This document shows positions 32,751-44,343 of a stretch of DNA of 64,000 bases, piece by piece. Where the stretch lies: the NCBI GenBank assembly GCA_038501195.1, contig JBBPUQ010000001.1:5580001-5644000 (forward strand). Direction: 5' to 3'. Both the position numbers and the translations under genes were made by a program. This DNA comes from Nemania diffusa (taxonomy: Eukaryota > Ascomycota > Sordariomycetes > Xylariales > Xylariaceae). The first letter of the stretch is position 1. Each line of letters starts with the position of its first letter. The notes under the pieces were generated by a model, which had not been told where the DNA came from, ran no database searches, and worked only from the letters and a program-made list of their open reading frames with translations.

Positions 32751-35335
32751 ATGGCGTCTAAAAGCGAAAAGGCACTCACATGCAAGGTTCCTTCCCGAAA
32801 AGATAAACCCTTCCTCAGATTCAATCTCCCAGATTGGTCAAAGATCGATATTATCGGTCAAACAATCATCTTGGCCGAACTCACCCCTCATTTTGGTTCA
32901 TTCCAGAACACATGCACAGCCCTGAGTCTACAATCTAACGAAGTCGAGAGCTTTCTCGAGACTCACCTTAACTACCAACGGGCTTCTGAGCAAGGTAACT
33001 TGACAGCAGACCAGTGGGGTCGAGATCGAGCAGTGCCAAGCGATGGCGAAGACATCCCTCAACAACGACCTGTACTTATATCTGCATCATCGATCGAACC
33101 AGCCTGTGAATTTCTCAGATTCCTAGGGTATCAAGATCAGGTCCAAACAATTCTAGCATGGGTTCAACGAACTATCGTGTGGCCTCCACACATTGACGTA
33201 ACTGGCCTTGACATGACTGGACTCGATCAATCCGATATTACCTTTCCAACACCCCGAGAGCAAAAGAGATACTCAAGATATACAAGTTCGCTAGGTAACG
33301 ACGCCCGAGCAGTGGTAGCGCTTGCTGGCGCTTGGCGACCTAAAGATGGAGCTCCAGATACCCGCATAGCCTTCATTGATGTTCCCGAAGGTGCTATGGT
33401 TTACGGACCCTCTGGTGGAAGGGTACTTGGCGACGGTGGCCGCTACAATGTCTGCTGGCCTACCAACAGTCTTTCGGATAACACATATAATGACTTTGTC
33501 CTAGCGAGAAATACGGTTGACCAACGGCCGGACAGCATTGACATAAACAACCTAAATAAGATGCAATGCTACGATGGTAGCAACAGATCCATAGTATACC
33601 ATCCAGATATAGAAAGATACCGGGGCGGGCCTAGGGACACGTCTATTAATCCCAAGGGAGTTTTTGGTATGAGTATGCCTGATAAACACAGTATCCCAAA
33701 CCAGGGTCCCTTTCACCAGCAAAATGAGCCGCAGGGACCATTAGGGGGGTCGGAAGATCCGGAACTACAGAAGATGTGGGATACTTGGTATGGCCAAATA
33801 TTCCAATTCCGGCTGCCTCATGGATACAGCATTCTAGGACCACAGGGAAACATCCTCACTTTCGACCACCAAAAGTGGGAGAGATATGATGTTTTCGGCA
33901 ATGCGCATGGAGTTGGAGGCACCTATTTCATCGTCTCAACTCCGAGTCGCAATACACCAATGACTTTCAAGATGAGCGAATTACCCCCTGATGTTTGCCT
34001 ACGCTTCAAACTTACTCAACCACTGGTATTCATTCGCAACGGCATGGTCTTACCCCGCTTTGTTGAGCCGGGAGTTCATGAAATAAGCGTACGGGAGGGC
34101 CATCTTGACCTCTACAACGCTCGTGGATGCTACAATATTCTACAGACAGAGAGTAGCTATAATATTCTCCCAGATGTTGTTCAAAACTCATCTCCGGAAG
34201 AAGTTCCGCAAGATTATGAGCATAATGACGAGAATGAAGAGCGCTGGGTGAATATGGAGGACTATGATGATGGTGAGCCGGGAGAGAAAGGCAAAATGGT
34301 CCAAACTCAACAACTAGATATGAATGAAGCTTTAGCGGTAAGATGTCTAATCCTATTTCCTCGCCCTTAGACCCGGGGACATGTTTTGTCTACTCATATA
34401 CCCCGCTCCGTGTATATCTTTGCACTGTTTAAAAACCTGAGCCTTTGATTTTTGTAGCTGAGATTGCTAATTCATGGTCTCAAAAGCTCTGGTTTCAGGG
34501 CCAAGAAGCAGAACAACTAGGACTCCAGCAAGAAAAAGAAAGGCGTGCGCAACTTGACGCGAGAAATGCGGAAATGAAGATCTCGACAGAAAAAACAGCG
34601 GCAGAGAAGCGAACCGCCGAGGAGCGAGCAAGAATGGAGAGAGTTATTCGTGAAGATGTGACCATAGCACGAAGCACACACGCACGCAGAGTAAGAAAGA
34701 AACAGAATTCTACTAGCTAATTCAACGAGGACCTAACTGATCTGCAGACATCGAATCCACGACCCCGAGCTATCCAGCAACAGCAGCAATCCGTCGACTC
34801 CGCCATCGTCATAGATTCAGATGATACCGAGGAGAACAATACAAAGCGAAAGAGGGGTCGAAAGCGTCTCGACAGCGCGGAACTTGAGTATAAACCGAAA
34901 CGACCTCGCACAAAGAACTCTAAGTCTACGCATGCAAAATGCGCGTCGAAGAAGCTACAAGCGAAACCTCGTACCCTCCTTTCTTTTGCGCCCAAGAGCA
35001 GCCCAGCCCAAGGCAGAAAGCCGAAGCTGCAAATGGAGAATCATGGCCCTGGCTCTGCTCCCACCGGCGTGCGTCAGCCATCAGCCGCCTCGACGGGCCC
35101 CAGCCCACCTCGAGCTGCATTAATCCGCAAGCCTATTGGCCCCCTACTGGACGCCATCCGGGCTAACCACAATGACGAAGGAGGTGGCGGCACGGCGCTT
35201 GAGCTACCTGGAGTCTCCCAAGCGAATGGACGAGAGATAGGAAGTCACGCAATTGACGCCGATAATAATAATGCTCTCTTCGACACCACGACAACCCTCC
35301 TCGGGCCTTTGGGTTGTGGCATGGAATGGGACTGA
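32751..35335 (+). CDS. Unrecognised ~800-residue protein, probably nuclear
   Basis: I do not recognise this family. Exon 1 (32751-34337) encodes 529 residues with no membrane segments. It carries a small internal repeat (VTGLDMTGLD) and a Gly-rich middle. Exon 2 (to 34690) encodes a highly charged, probable coiled coil rich in Glu, Arg and Ala. Exon 3 (34748-35335) starts with a glutamine run, then AIVIDSDDTEE, which resembles a SUMO-interacting motif. Basic clusters KRKRGRKR and KPKRPRTK follow, typical of nuclear signals. The exon 1/2 join is uncertain: the donor GTAAGA at 34338 is in phase only with a rare GAG acceptor ending 34462, while the strong TAG ending 34457 would shift frame. The exon 2/3 join (GTAAGA...CTAAC...GCAG) is clean. 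It lies between a C6 factor and a HET gene. Confidence 0.65.
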
Positions 35336-36297
35336 GGGTGAGAGGTATTACTAACTTGATAGTGTTGGCGCATTAGTGCGAGACTGCGGGTTGCGATTGG
35401 TTGTGGGCGGCGAAGGCCAGTTTTCTCAGGCCACTAGATGCATGCTAGAGGGTCAGAGGGGACTGTTAGCAGCTAGTATGCCAACACCAGGCACCGCATG
35501 CGATGCTAATGCGGTGGAAAAAGGGAAAGGGGGAAAAAAGGGAAAAGTAATGAAAATAAAAATTGGATTATAGAGGGACTGCAGGCGGACGGGAAGTTAG
35601 GACATAGTTGCCGCTTCATCTGGACTAATAAAAGCTCGCGAGGATTTGCCATAGTATTCATAGGTCGGGATCGAGAAAATATCCCACAACTTGCATAGCC
35701 CATAGCTGAACATGGAAATATTCGGTCTTGATTTAAATACCTATTCTTCCTCCCCGCTCTCGCAGTGCGCCTTGGGTTCTCACAACTCAGGTATATTGGT
35801 TTCTAACAGACTTCGACACTCTCGAAGTGTTATCGACAATGTCCAGAACCGAGCGAATCATTCTGGGGTTTTCCTCCCAGGCGCAGCTAACAGTGATTAA
35901 AAGGGAATCCAGTTAGAGAAATTGCCTGAGGCGTTAGGGGTTTGAGTGGTGTAGATAGGTGCGCCCTCTCAAGTAACCGCCCATAACAGCAGAAATCGGC
36001 GCCAATCATGCAGTGAGCAGCAGGGGATTATTGATCCTCCCCATTATGAATGCAACGGTAAGGCAACTAAAATAGATCATGACCACAACCTTCGCTTGCT
36101 GTTGGAACTATCGTGCTCTGCAGTTACTATCATGCATTTTCAACTCCTGTCTCTACTCTACTCGGTCGAGATGCCTAACTGGCTGTTGGATGCATCTGAG
36201 ATGTTCAACAAGTCGAAGGCAATAACAACTTAATATGGGCGCTCTATTTTGTTAGCTATCGAAGAGCCATGTCGTCGCCGGTTTAATTGAGCTCACG
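35336..36297. other. Intergenic region
   Basis: No supported gene. It contains a purine-rich tract at about 35516-35560. Short plus-strand frames have no protein character. Confidence 0.55.
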
Positions 36298-38404
36298 ATG
36301 GACACACACGAGGCTCCCCAGGAACTGCGCCAACTTTGTGATATATGCCAGAAAGTACCCTTCAAAGAAATCCAAGAGAACCCAAACAACAAGTTTGATT
36401 CGTTTGATTTAGGTGCATATAAGGAGCTGAAGAAGAGAACATCATGTCCGTTCTGCTGCCTCGTGTTCGAATTGATATGCGAGATCTCCCGCTATGCTGG
36501 GCACCCGGATCCTGACGAGTACCTCGAACAAGAGTGGGTGAACGACATCAAAATGTCTTGGAATGGGCATTATTTCGATCCAATTATTTCTATTAGTCGG
36601 CTGCGGTTTACCACTGGAGCCTGCGATAGACTAGGGCGTGTGGTGAGCCCAGTTCCAATCGACTTCGATGCTATCACATCGCTATTGCGGGACTGCGATG
36701 CGTCTCATCAGTGCTCGCCACCCATGCCCGACGAGGTTTCTAGTAAACTAACAAGTCTGAGAGCTATCAATGTCAGGCAGATGTGCATTACAGCTATCAA
36801 TCCCAAGGCGCGCTACATAGCGTTGAGTTACGTTTGGGGGAGGGCGGCAGTTTTATACCTTGTTCGAGCTAACAAGGAGAAATTGATGAAGCCGCACGCA
36901 CTGGAGGCCTACAAGGACACCCTCCCGCTGACTATCCGAGATGCCATCGAGCTAGCTCGGAAAATGAACATCGAATATCTATGGGTGGATGCGCTGTGTC
37001 TTATCCAGGATGACAACGAAGATATGACTATCGGAATAAATACCATGAGTCTTATTTATGAGTATGCGTACCTTACTGTCATCGCGGGGGGCGGCCTCGA
37101 CGCCCACGCTGGCTTGCCTGGCGTAAGCCCGCGGGAGATAAACCAAGCCACTACCGAGGTGCTCCCTGGCGTACAGCTGGTCGCGGTCTGTGAAGTAGGC
37201 TCTTGGCTGGCGGAAATGAAATACAGCAAACGGGCGTGGACGTACGTACCATCAGCAATCATTGATGTTGCGGAAGAACATGAGGTATCTGACTCGTCAT
37301 ACATTACATGCATATAGATTCCAGGAATTCCATATCTCACGGCGGAAGCTCATCTTCCTGAACGGCATGGTGTATTACGAGTGTATCAAGACCTTCTGGG
37401 GTGAGGATAGAGAGGAACCACTTGTCTACCCCGAATTCCAGTCCCTCATGCTGGCGCCGATAAAACCCGGCTGGAAAATTAGAGAGCTCGGCAAGCTCAT
37501 ATTGGGATACAACACCCGCGAGTCGACGTACGAATGTGATGCGGTAAACGCCATGGTTAGTGTGCACCAGAAGATACTGGGAAGCTCGTACGGCGGGCAC
37601 CTATCTGGTGTCCCCCTCATCGCTTTTGAGCCTTTCCTGTGCTTCTACACCAGCGATAGTGGAACCGACTACTTTGAGCGTAGAGAAACCCTGCCGAGCT
37701 GGGCGTGGTCGGGATGGAAAGGTAGGATGCTGTGGAGTATGATGAAAGCTGACGCCGAGATGCTGGCCTGGATCGTGGAGAGTACGTGGATTGTTTGGTA
37801 TATACGCGACTCAGCGCGACCCCCAACACTCATCTGGGATGCGGCGGCAAGTGATAGGAGTATGGCGAACGCTCCCACTGAGCAGATCCTGGCCGAACGA
37901 ATTGCAAAGATCCGCCATTTTTCACCGGATGTCCTCCCTACGCAACCTTCGCGCCACATCCCTCTCACCCTCGAGCGTCAGAGTAACTTGCTCCAATTCT
38001 GGACCTTTTCGGCATCCTTCCGTCTCCGGGTAGACCGAAATGGCGAGAAGTATCTCAATGACCTAGAATTCGCCGTGTGGAAAGTTGCCCTGGAAATCTA
38101 CGACCAGGACGACCAGTACAGCGGTTTTGTCTACGTGGACGAGGAGTCTTCGCGATACGACGACAACGCCGCAGAGCTTATCGTCATATCTAAAAATGCT
38201 GAATACATACCGACTGACTACGCCTTCGTTTATGGTTCGAAAACTCCGCAGGCGAGGGGGGAGCATGCGGGCTGGTGCAATGTTTTGTATATCGTGGAGA
38301 GAGCGGGGGTGGCGGAGCGCAAGGGGTATGGACTTATTTATACCGATGTGACTAGATTATCGCCGGATTCGCCATGGAAGTGGAAGGAAATCGTGCTTGG
38401 CTAG
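36298..38404 (+). CDS. HET-domain (heterokaryon incompatibility) protein
   Basis: Member of the fungal HET family, whose characterised members trigger cell death on non-self fusion; the role of this copy is unknown. Exons 36298-37241 and 37318-38404 join in phase (GTACGT donor, ATATAG acceptor) to 676 residues. Without splicing the frame ends soon after the intron. HET signatures are YIALSYVWG (173-181), TIRDAIELARKMNIEYLWVD, then LIQDD. The block KRAWTFQEFHISRRKLIF is rebuilt across the intron. An N-terminal cysteine pattern (CDIC, CPFCC) precedes the domain, as in many HET proteins. The C-terminal half is variable and unassigned. I see no NACHT, ankyrin or WD repeats. It converges on an MFS gene. 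Confidence 0.92.
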
Positions 38405-38824
38405 GAAGAGTTAATGCTGTCGAAATGACGTGGGTTTAATGCGATTGTTTAATTCGACGTAAGTTTAGTTGCAAGTTCAATCATCCAATCAACAAAAAAT
38501 TGCCTGTTCTTCTATTGGAATTATAGAAGCATTTCCTTGAAGCATATTAAATTAAGTTTTCGTTAAATAGAGGAATGAAAATCTAAGAAGGTGTATCAAA
38601 ATTGGCGGTGAATTACCGAATTGCCCCGCGCTCGTAAGTTATGTCCCGCGCCGCGTCTAATATAATAAAAATAATTGTAACCCGCAAGCCCATGCATGAC
38701 GCCTCATTCTATCTGATCTGTAGCCTTCGATAACTGATAAAATGCGTGAGAGAAAAAGACTTCGCTCAATATATCATTAACCGACTTCTAACGCAAAATT
38801 GTGGTGAAGGACGTGTTTTTCGGT
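38405..38824. other. Convergent intergenic region HET / MFS
   Basis: AT-rich 3' flanks; nothing else seen. Confidence 0.6.
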
Positions 38825-40470
38825 TCAGTACGTTGCTGTCTGATACTTTGACTTGCTCCTAGCGACCTTCCCATACTTGAAAAGCAGCCACGGCAACGGG
38901 AGGAGGGCGATGGCAATGAAACCTAGTAGACTAGAAGCCCAGGCCACTCCAAGATTCTTGTAGACTAGTCAAACGCATTAGCCTGGCTTCGGCATCTGAG
39001 TGAGAGAAGATAATAACTTACGTTGTAGTGAAAATAATGGGAACACGCCGGCTAATCCGTAGCGAGCCAGACTATTGGCACTGGTAGCACTAGCCACATT
39101 GGTTCGATGGTAGACGTCGCCGTTATACTGAAGAGCGCTGACGAACAGATTGATATTCCCGGCACCGAAGATCACAATGGCCAATATAGGCACCGCCGGG
39201 GAGACGCTCGGTCGCGTGGCCCACGCGAATATGAAGATACCAACCGGAAGGGCGACGCTCCCGATCATTGCCGGAAGCAACCGGTACTCGGGAGGCACCT
39301 GGTGAGGCGGAAACCGGCGGACCTGGCGTTGATAGAACAGTCGATCGCAGATCCCGATAATGAGGGCGCCAATTATGCAACCCGTTGCGATGGCGAGGAA
39401 CACCAGACCGGACTGGATTACGGTGAAACCGTATACTGTTTCAAAGATGTAGAAAAAGGCGCCGAAGAAGCCGAAGAGAACGCCGAAGACGAAGGCGACG
39501 TATAGAGAGAGAAGCCCCACGATGGGCTCGGTGACCATCATGTGAAGCGGCCGAAGGAGCCCAATTGTCAAGAACTGCCGTATTGTATCAAGTAAAGGCG
39601 GGCTCTCTGGGGGCTTTATGCCTAGCTGCTTCATACGGCGGCGTTGGATGACGGGGTGATAGGATTCGTTTCCGAGTAAAGCCCATATCAGACTAAAGAC
39701 GGAGAAGAATACGAGAGTATACTGAGTCCATCGCCAACCCATCCGGTCAACAATAAATACGCCAAGGACGGGGCTACGTTCCATGTTAGCTTCTTGAGAT
39801 GGGGGACAAGGGGCGCTGCATCTCGACCTACCCAAATCCAGGGCCTAAGAACGGACTTAAAATATATATCAGAGAAGGGATGCCTCTCTCCGCCGGCGTG
39901 AACGTCTCGGCGAGAAAGCCGCTCCCGATGGACAAGCTAGGGCCATAGACAAAGCCGGCTAAGAACCGCAGGACGCAAAGGCCGGCAAAAGAGGTAGTAA
40001 AGCCGGCCCCCAGCGAGAAAAGGCCCCCTAGACTTGCTGCGCCGATATAGACCGCTTTCCGGCCTGCGGTTTCGGACAAGGGCCCTCCCAAGACGGGCCC
40101 TAGGCCGAGTGCTATCACATAGGTTGTTAGAGGTAGGAAAGCTACCGTGCTAGAAACCCCAAACTCATCGATGAGCTGTTGGTGCGCGGGGGTGATGATG
40201 GATGTGCCGACAGACCTATTGAGCCAATTTGTGTTAGTGGTGAAGAGGTGAGTTGACGAGTTGATCGGTGTTCACTCACCCTGAAAACGCGATAATCGCA
40301 GTCGTTGCTAGCTGGACGTTCTTCTTCCACCTGGGCCAGTTGTACGGGTTTTCTGGGTCATCATTCCAGTTAAACACCGTCACCCCCTCATTGCTCACGT
40401 TCTCGACTGTGATGCCCCCCGCCTGCGCTGTGTCTTCTGAGTCTGATATCTCTGGTTTCATCACTTCCAT
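38825..40470 (-). CDS. MFS drug:H+ antiporter (MDR/FLR1-like)
   Basis: Plasma-membrane exporter of the DHA1 group, likely for drugs or toxic metabolites; substrate not predictable. Exons (minus) 40470-40280, 40215-39832, 39773-39022 and 38964-38825 join in phase to 488 residues. The cytosolic N-terminus carries DDPENPYNWPRWKK, the hallmark preceding helix 1 in this subfamily. Motif A is GGPLSETAGRKAVY. Motif C-like ILSPFLGPGFGPVLG is rebuilt across intron 2. The last exon supplies the final helix and a basic tail (KSKYQTATY). It diverges from BCS1. Confidence 0.92.
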
Positions 40471-41321
40471 TGGTCACCCGACGAGGAGGACTACTATGGC
40501 TTGTATATTTCTATGGCGCCGTTTGTTGATGTTGTACCTGTAGTACTGCAGATACCTATCCGTCAGATTAGCGGTGATGTAATAATGCAATTGTGGGCAT
40601 GTCCTTTTATATGTAGGACGCTTATTTTGGTTCTGGTACTCCATACACTGCTTTCAATTATTAATCACTACCGAGTACTGCGTTGCGATTGCCTCGACGC
40701 AAGGGACGGTTAACTTATGCGAGTCACGCAGATATGATTATATGATCACCATGTAGAGGCCAATGAATTCATGAGCTTGATATGCCATTGGCTATTCGGC
40801 CTTCGGCTTGGATAACAAGAAGGTGGTATTGTATACCTATTTTGCGATCTTGTATGGACACCGGCCTCGGCTGCTGGGGTCATTGGGTATTTATGATTAT
40901 TCATCGCGAAACACGTCTTTGGGATTTGCAGATCGCTACCGAATATTTGTCTGACACGGTAGCATTCCAGTACACGGTAGCATACTAATAGTGTACAGCA
41001 ACTTTAGATAGAGCTGTTTCGTAGGAGACAAAACAGAGCACAGACTATTGGCTATGAATCACATCGTCGTCGCAATAAGGTAAGACATTTTGTTGATGAA
41101 GTCGGCGGGATTGAAGTAGTGTAACAAGTGTCTAGTTGCATCGCGGGGCCACCCGCTTTGTGCATGGATGCATCTAGCAGACACTAAATGGATTAGCGCT
41201 GTATAGTACTGTAGGAGGGAGGTTAGGTACCTAGCTACCTTACAGAGCTAATTTTAGTGCTGCAGCATCCAAAGAAATCCCCCTCCGAAACAACTTTCAC
41301 CCACCCAGCTTGCGAATCGTC
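40471..41321. other. Divergent promoter region MFS / BCS1
   Basis: About 850 bp; one AGGTACCT palindrome at 41225-41232 lies ~90 bp before the BCS1 start. No gene seen. Confidence 0.6.
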
Positions 41322-42686
41322 ATGTCAGAGCCGACACAGACGGCTGTAGGATCTGTAATCAACATCAATGGCCTTCTAGAAAACCCCGTATTCGCCGGAG
41401 GCTTTGGCCTCGCGTCGCTGGGCGCCGTTCTGGCGTTCGCACGCCGAGGTGTACTCACCACCACGAGCATGCTAAGACGACGTCTGCTGGTCAACGTCGA
41501 GATCAGCCGCCAGGACCCGGCCTACCCCTGGATACTGGCCTGGCTCTCCGAGCCCCGTCCACAGACCTCCTTCCTCGCCAAGCGCCTCACGCGCATCAAC
41601 AAGCTGTCCGTGACGACGACGACGAGCACGACGCCGAACGGCCCCACGCAGGCCAGCTTCTTCCTGCAGCCCGGCTACGGCCGCCACATCGTCAAGTACA
41701 AGCACGCCTACATCGCCGTCAACCGCGAGAAGCAGGCCACCGCCAAGACGAACACGGGCGAGCCCCACGAGACCATCGAGCTGACGACCCTGTACGCGCA
41801 CCGCCATGTTTTCGAGGATGTGTTTACTGAGGCGCGCGGGCTGGCGCTGCAGGCGCACGAGGGGAAGACGGTGGTGTACTCGGTGCGCAACTTCGACTGG
41901 GTGCCGCTCGGTGCGCCGCGCAGGAAACGCCCGCTAGCTAGCGTCGTGCTGGACAAGGGGGTGAAAGAAGGTATCGTGAACGATGCGAGGGACTTCCTGG
42001 CTCGGCGCCAGTGGTATGTCGATCGCGGCATCCCTTACCGGCGAGGATACCTTCTCTATGGCCCGCCAGGTAGCGGCAAGAGCTCTTTCATCCAGGCCCT
42101 TGCCGGTGAGCTGGACTATAGCGTGGCTATGATCAATCTCAGCGAGATCGGCGTGACGGATGACAAGCTCGCCTTTCTCCTTACCAAGCTCCCGGAGCGC
42201 TCTATCGTGCTATTAGAGGACGCCGACTCCGCATTTGTGAATCGGAAAAGGCGCGATGCTGACGGTTACAGCGGTGGGACTGTGACTTTCTCCGGGCTTC
42301 TGAATGCCCTAGACGGCCTATCTGCTAGCGAGGAGCGGATCGCCTTCCTCACTACAAATCATATTGAACTACTTGACCCCGCTCTCATCAGACCGGGGCG
42401 AGTTGACATGATGGTCCGTATCGGGGAAGCTACCCGCTATCAAGCAGCCGAGATGTGGGATCGGTTCTACGGAGACGTGGACCGTGAAGGCGTGAACAGA
42501 GAACGGTTTTTGGTCCGTCTCGACGAGCTAGGGCTATTCCGCCAGGCTGTAGAAGGGGTCGCCCCTATCCGTACTAGCACTGCTGCGATCCAGGGACTTT
42601 TCCTCTTCAATAAGAACGATATGGAGGGCGCCATCAACATGGCCGAGGGCCTGATTCCGCAGAAGTTGGAAGCAGAGCCGCAGTAA
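41322..42686 (+). CDS. BCS1: Mitochondrial AAA ATPase BCS1
   Basis: Inner-membrane AAA protein that translocates and inserts the Rieske iron-sulphur protein into complex III. It is a single exon of 454 residues, essentially the length of yeast Bcs1 (456). I chose the ATG at 41322 because the open frame upstream has no earlier ATG. The N-terminal helix (PVFAGGFGLASLGAVLAFA) is the membrane anchor, followed by RR-rich import-type sequence and the BCS1-specific domain. Walker A is GPPGSGKS (247-254), Walker B IVLLEDAD (295-302), and the arginine-finger region reads PALIRPGRVD. Third codon positions are strongly GC-rich in the first half. Confidence 0.94.
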   Translation: MSEPTQTAVGSVININGLLENPVFAGGFGLASLGAVLAFARRGVLTTTSMLRRRLLVNVEISRQDPAYPWILAWLSEPRPQTSFLAKRLTRINKLSVTTTTSTTPNGPTQASFFLQPGYGRHIVKYKHAYIAVNREKQATAKTNTGEPHETIELTTLYAHRHVFEDVFTEARGLALQAHEGKTVVYSVRNFDWVPLGAPRRKRPLASVVLDKGVKEGIVNDARDFLARRQWYVDRGIPYRRGYLLYGPPGSGKSSFIQALAGELDYSVAMINLSEIGVTDDKLAFLLTKLPERSIVLLEDADSAFVNRKRRDADGYSGGTVTFSGLLNALDGLSASEERIAFLTTNHIELLDPALIRPGRVDMMVRIGEATRYQAAEMWDRFYGDVDREGVNRERFLVRLDELGLFRQAVEGVAPIRTSTAAIQGLFLFNKNDMEGAINMAEGLIPQKLEAEPQ

Positions 42687-44343
42687 ATGTACATCATCTG
42701 TAACACACTTGTATCATAAGAGATACCCCCAGTCCAAATATAGAGGTAAAATCGGTTTTCATGCATTCTCCTATCTTGAAACAGTTTTGGGGCGACTGTA
42801 AGCACGGAATACGCACGCCGACATAATGAATCCCGCCACATGCCTTGCTAGTTGCGACGAATATTTTCCCAACATCATATTAACTAGATAGTTAAACTCA
42901 CGGATATCATGTCTAAATCATACAAGACGAAGCGATTAGGACGAATTGAACACAATGGATCTTTCAACATATAAGTTCGAATAAAAAAACTTGAAATCCA
43001 CTCAATAGCTTTATTTTCACGCTTTCCACATTGGATATCTATGCACGAAAACAGCACGATAGCCATTTATCCATTTTACACTTGCTAGATGCTTGGATAT
43101 CTTCATTGCCGAACATGAGCCGATCTTGGAAACTCGCGACTGAGACCGAAATCAATTGGGGATGCCCCGGATACTCGACATGGGACCGGCGAGGAAGCCG
43201 TACGCGCCACTACGTAGCTTTGGCAGGGTCATCTTTTATACCAACGCTGGCCGCGCTTTTCAGGCCTTCGCCTCAGAGTTTTTGGCAACTTTCTTTGAAT
43301 TTGGAGCGCCTGCTTCCTCCATGTTATTGACTATTTGTTATGAAAGGTGAAAGTTGGCGACAATGGGCCCTGTTCAATTATTGGAGGGTAACAATAAATA
43401 TTTACCTGGTAGGTGTGGAGGGGTCAATTGGCCAGCTACCCCTCACAACCCACGTAGGTCTCTATCAGCATGCATCATGATTTAGACCTCTAAGCTTTAT
43501 CTGTTGTATATGCTCGTGCACTATGGTTTTCGCTATTCACATTACCCCAGAAATAATACATGTGGTAGTCCTCTAAAAAAGGTAATTCAGGGGATAATTA
43601 GCTTCCACATCGCAAAATGGCAAATTCCCAAAGTCACATACAAGATCAAAGCTTCAAGAAAGTTCCTCGCAGAAATATCGATACAGAATCTTCTTTTCCG
43701 AGAATCGAGTTGTTGGGCGCATAAATATTTGATAGGCCCGTAATGTATGTATTCATTACATATAGCCCGCCTATCGCCGCGGTCCGATTCCCATCGTTTG
43801 TATGACTTTTCAAAGTGCAATTTCCATTCCGTTGTGCCCAATTAGCGAGTCCAATAAGACCGAGGCCACGAGCCCCCGGAATCCCTTACCAGCCCTCCAA
43901 CTCGGGGAGAATGTCATCATTCGCCGAGGGGAATTCCCTAGGGGAAATTCCCTTGCCTAGGTACTTCGTTATCAAAACGTGCCGGGAGGGCACTATAGAT
44001 ATGCCGGTGTCTATTGGAAGGGCGGTACATAATAAGATGCAACCGGCTACAAGGAGACGTGCCACTCCATGCCACTTTGTGCCATTCGCAGGCTGCGATG
44101 CATGCCAGGGTAGCCTAGGGCAATCGTAGACAGTCATCATATCAATTCCCTGAGCTAGTGCAGATATTCCCTTCCATGCCCTACCTTGACTAATTTCCAA
44201 ATACTCCTAGACTATTAATTGAATGCCTCGGAATAAGTAAAACTATTAGTTTCGTTCAATACTTTCTCTTTAACCTCAGTTCTCACCTACCATAAAGGAT
44301 TATTCCTATACTGCGGGCTGAGTCTCTGAGATTAGAGGCTGAA
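42687..44343. other. Gene-free region
   Basis: 1.66 kb with no supported gene. Frames at 43504-44200 overlap on both strands and lack protein character. A local repeat of GGGGAATTCCC lies at 43928-43952. Confidence 0.5.
43928..43952. repeat. Paired GGGGAA(A)TTCCC elements
   Basis: Two near-identical 11-12 bp units in direct succession separated by TA; the first contains the 10-bp palindrome GGGAATTCCC. It could be a protein-binding site or chance; no flanking context supports a function. Confidence 0.55.

Noticed and set aside
43815..44200. Overlapping 104-residue frames on both strands
   Set aside because: No family motif, no splice-compatible neighbours, and equal openness on both strands suggests chance.
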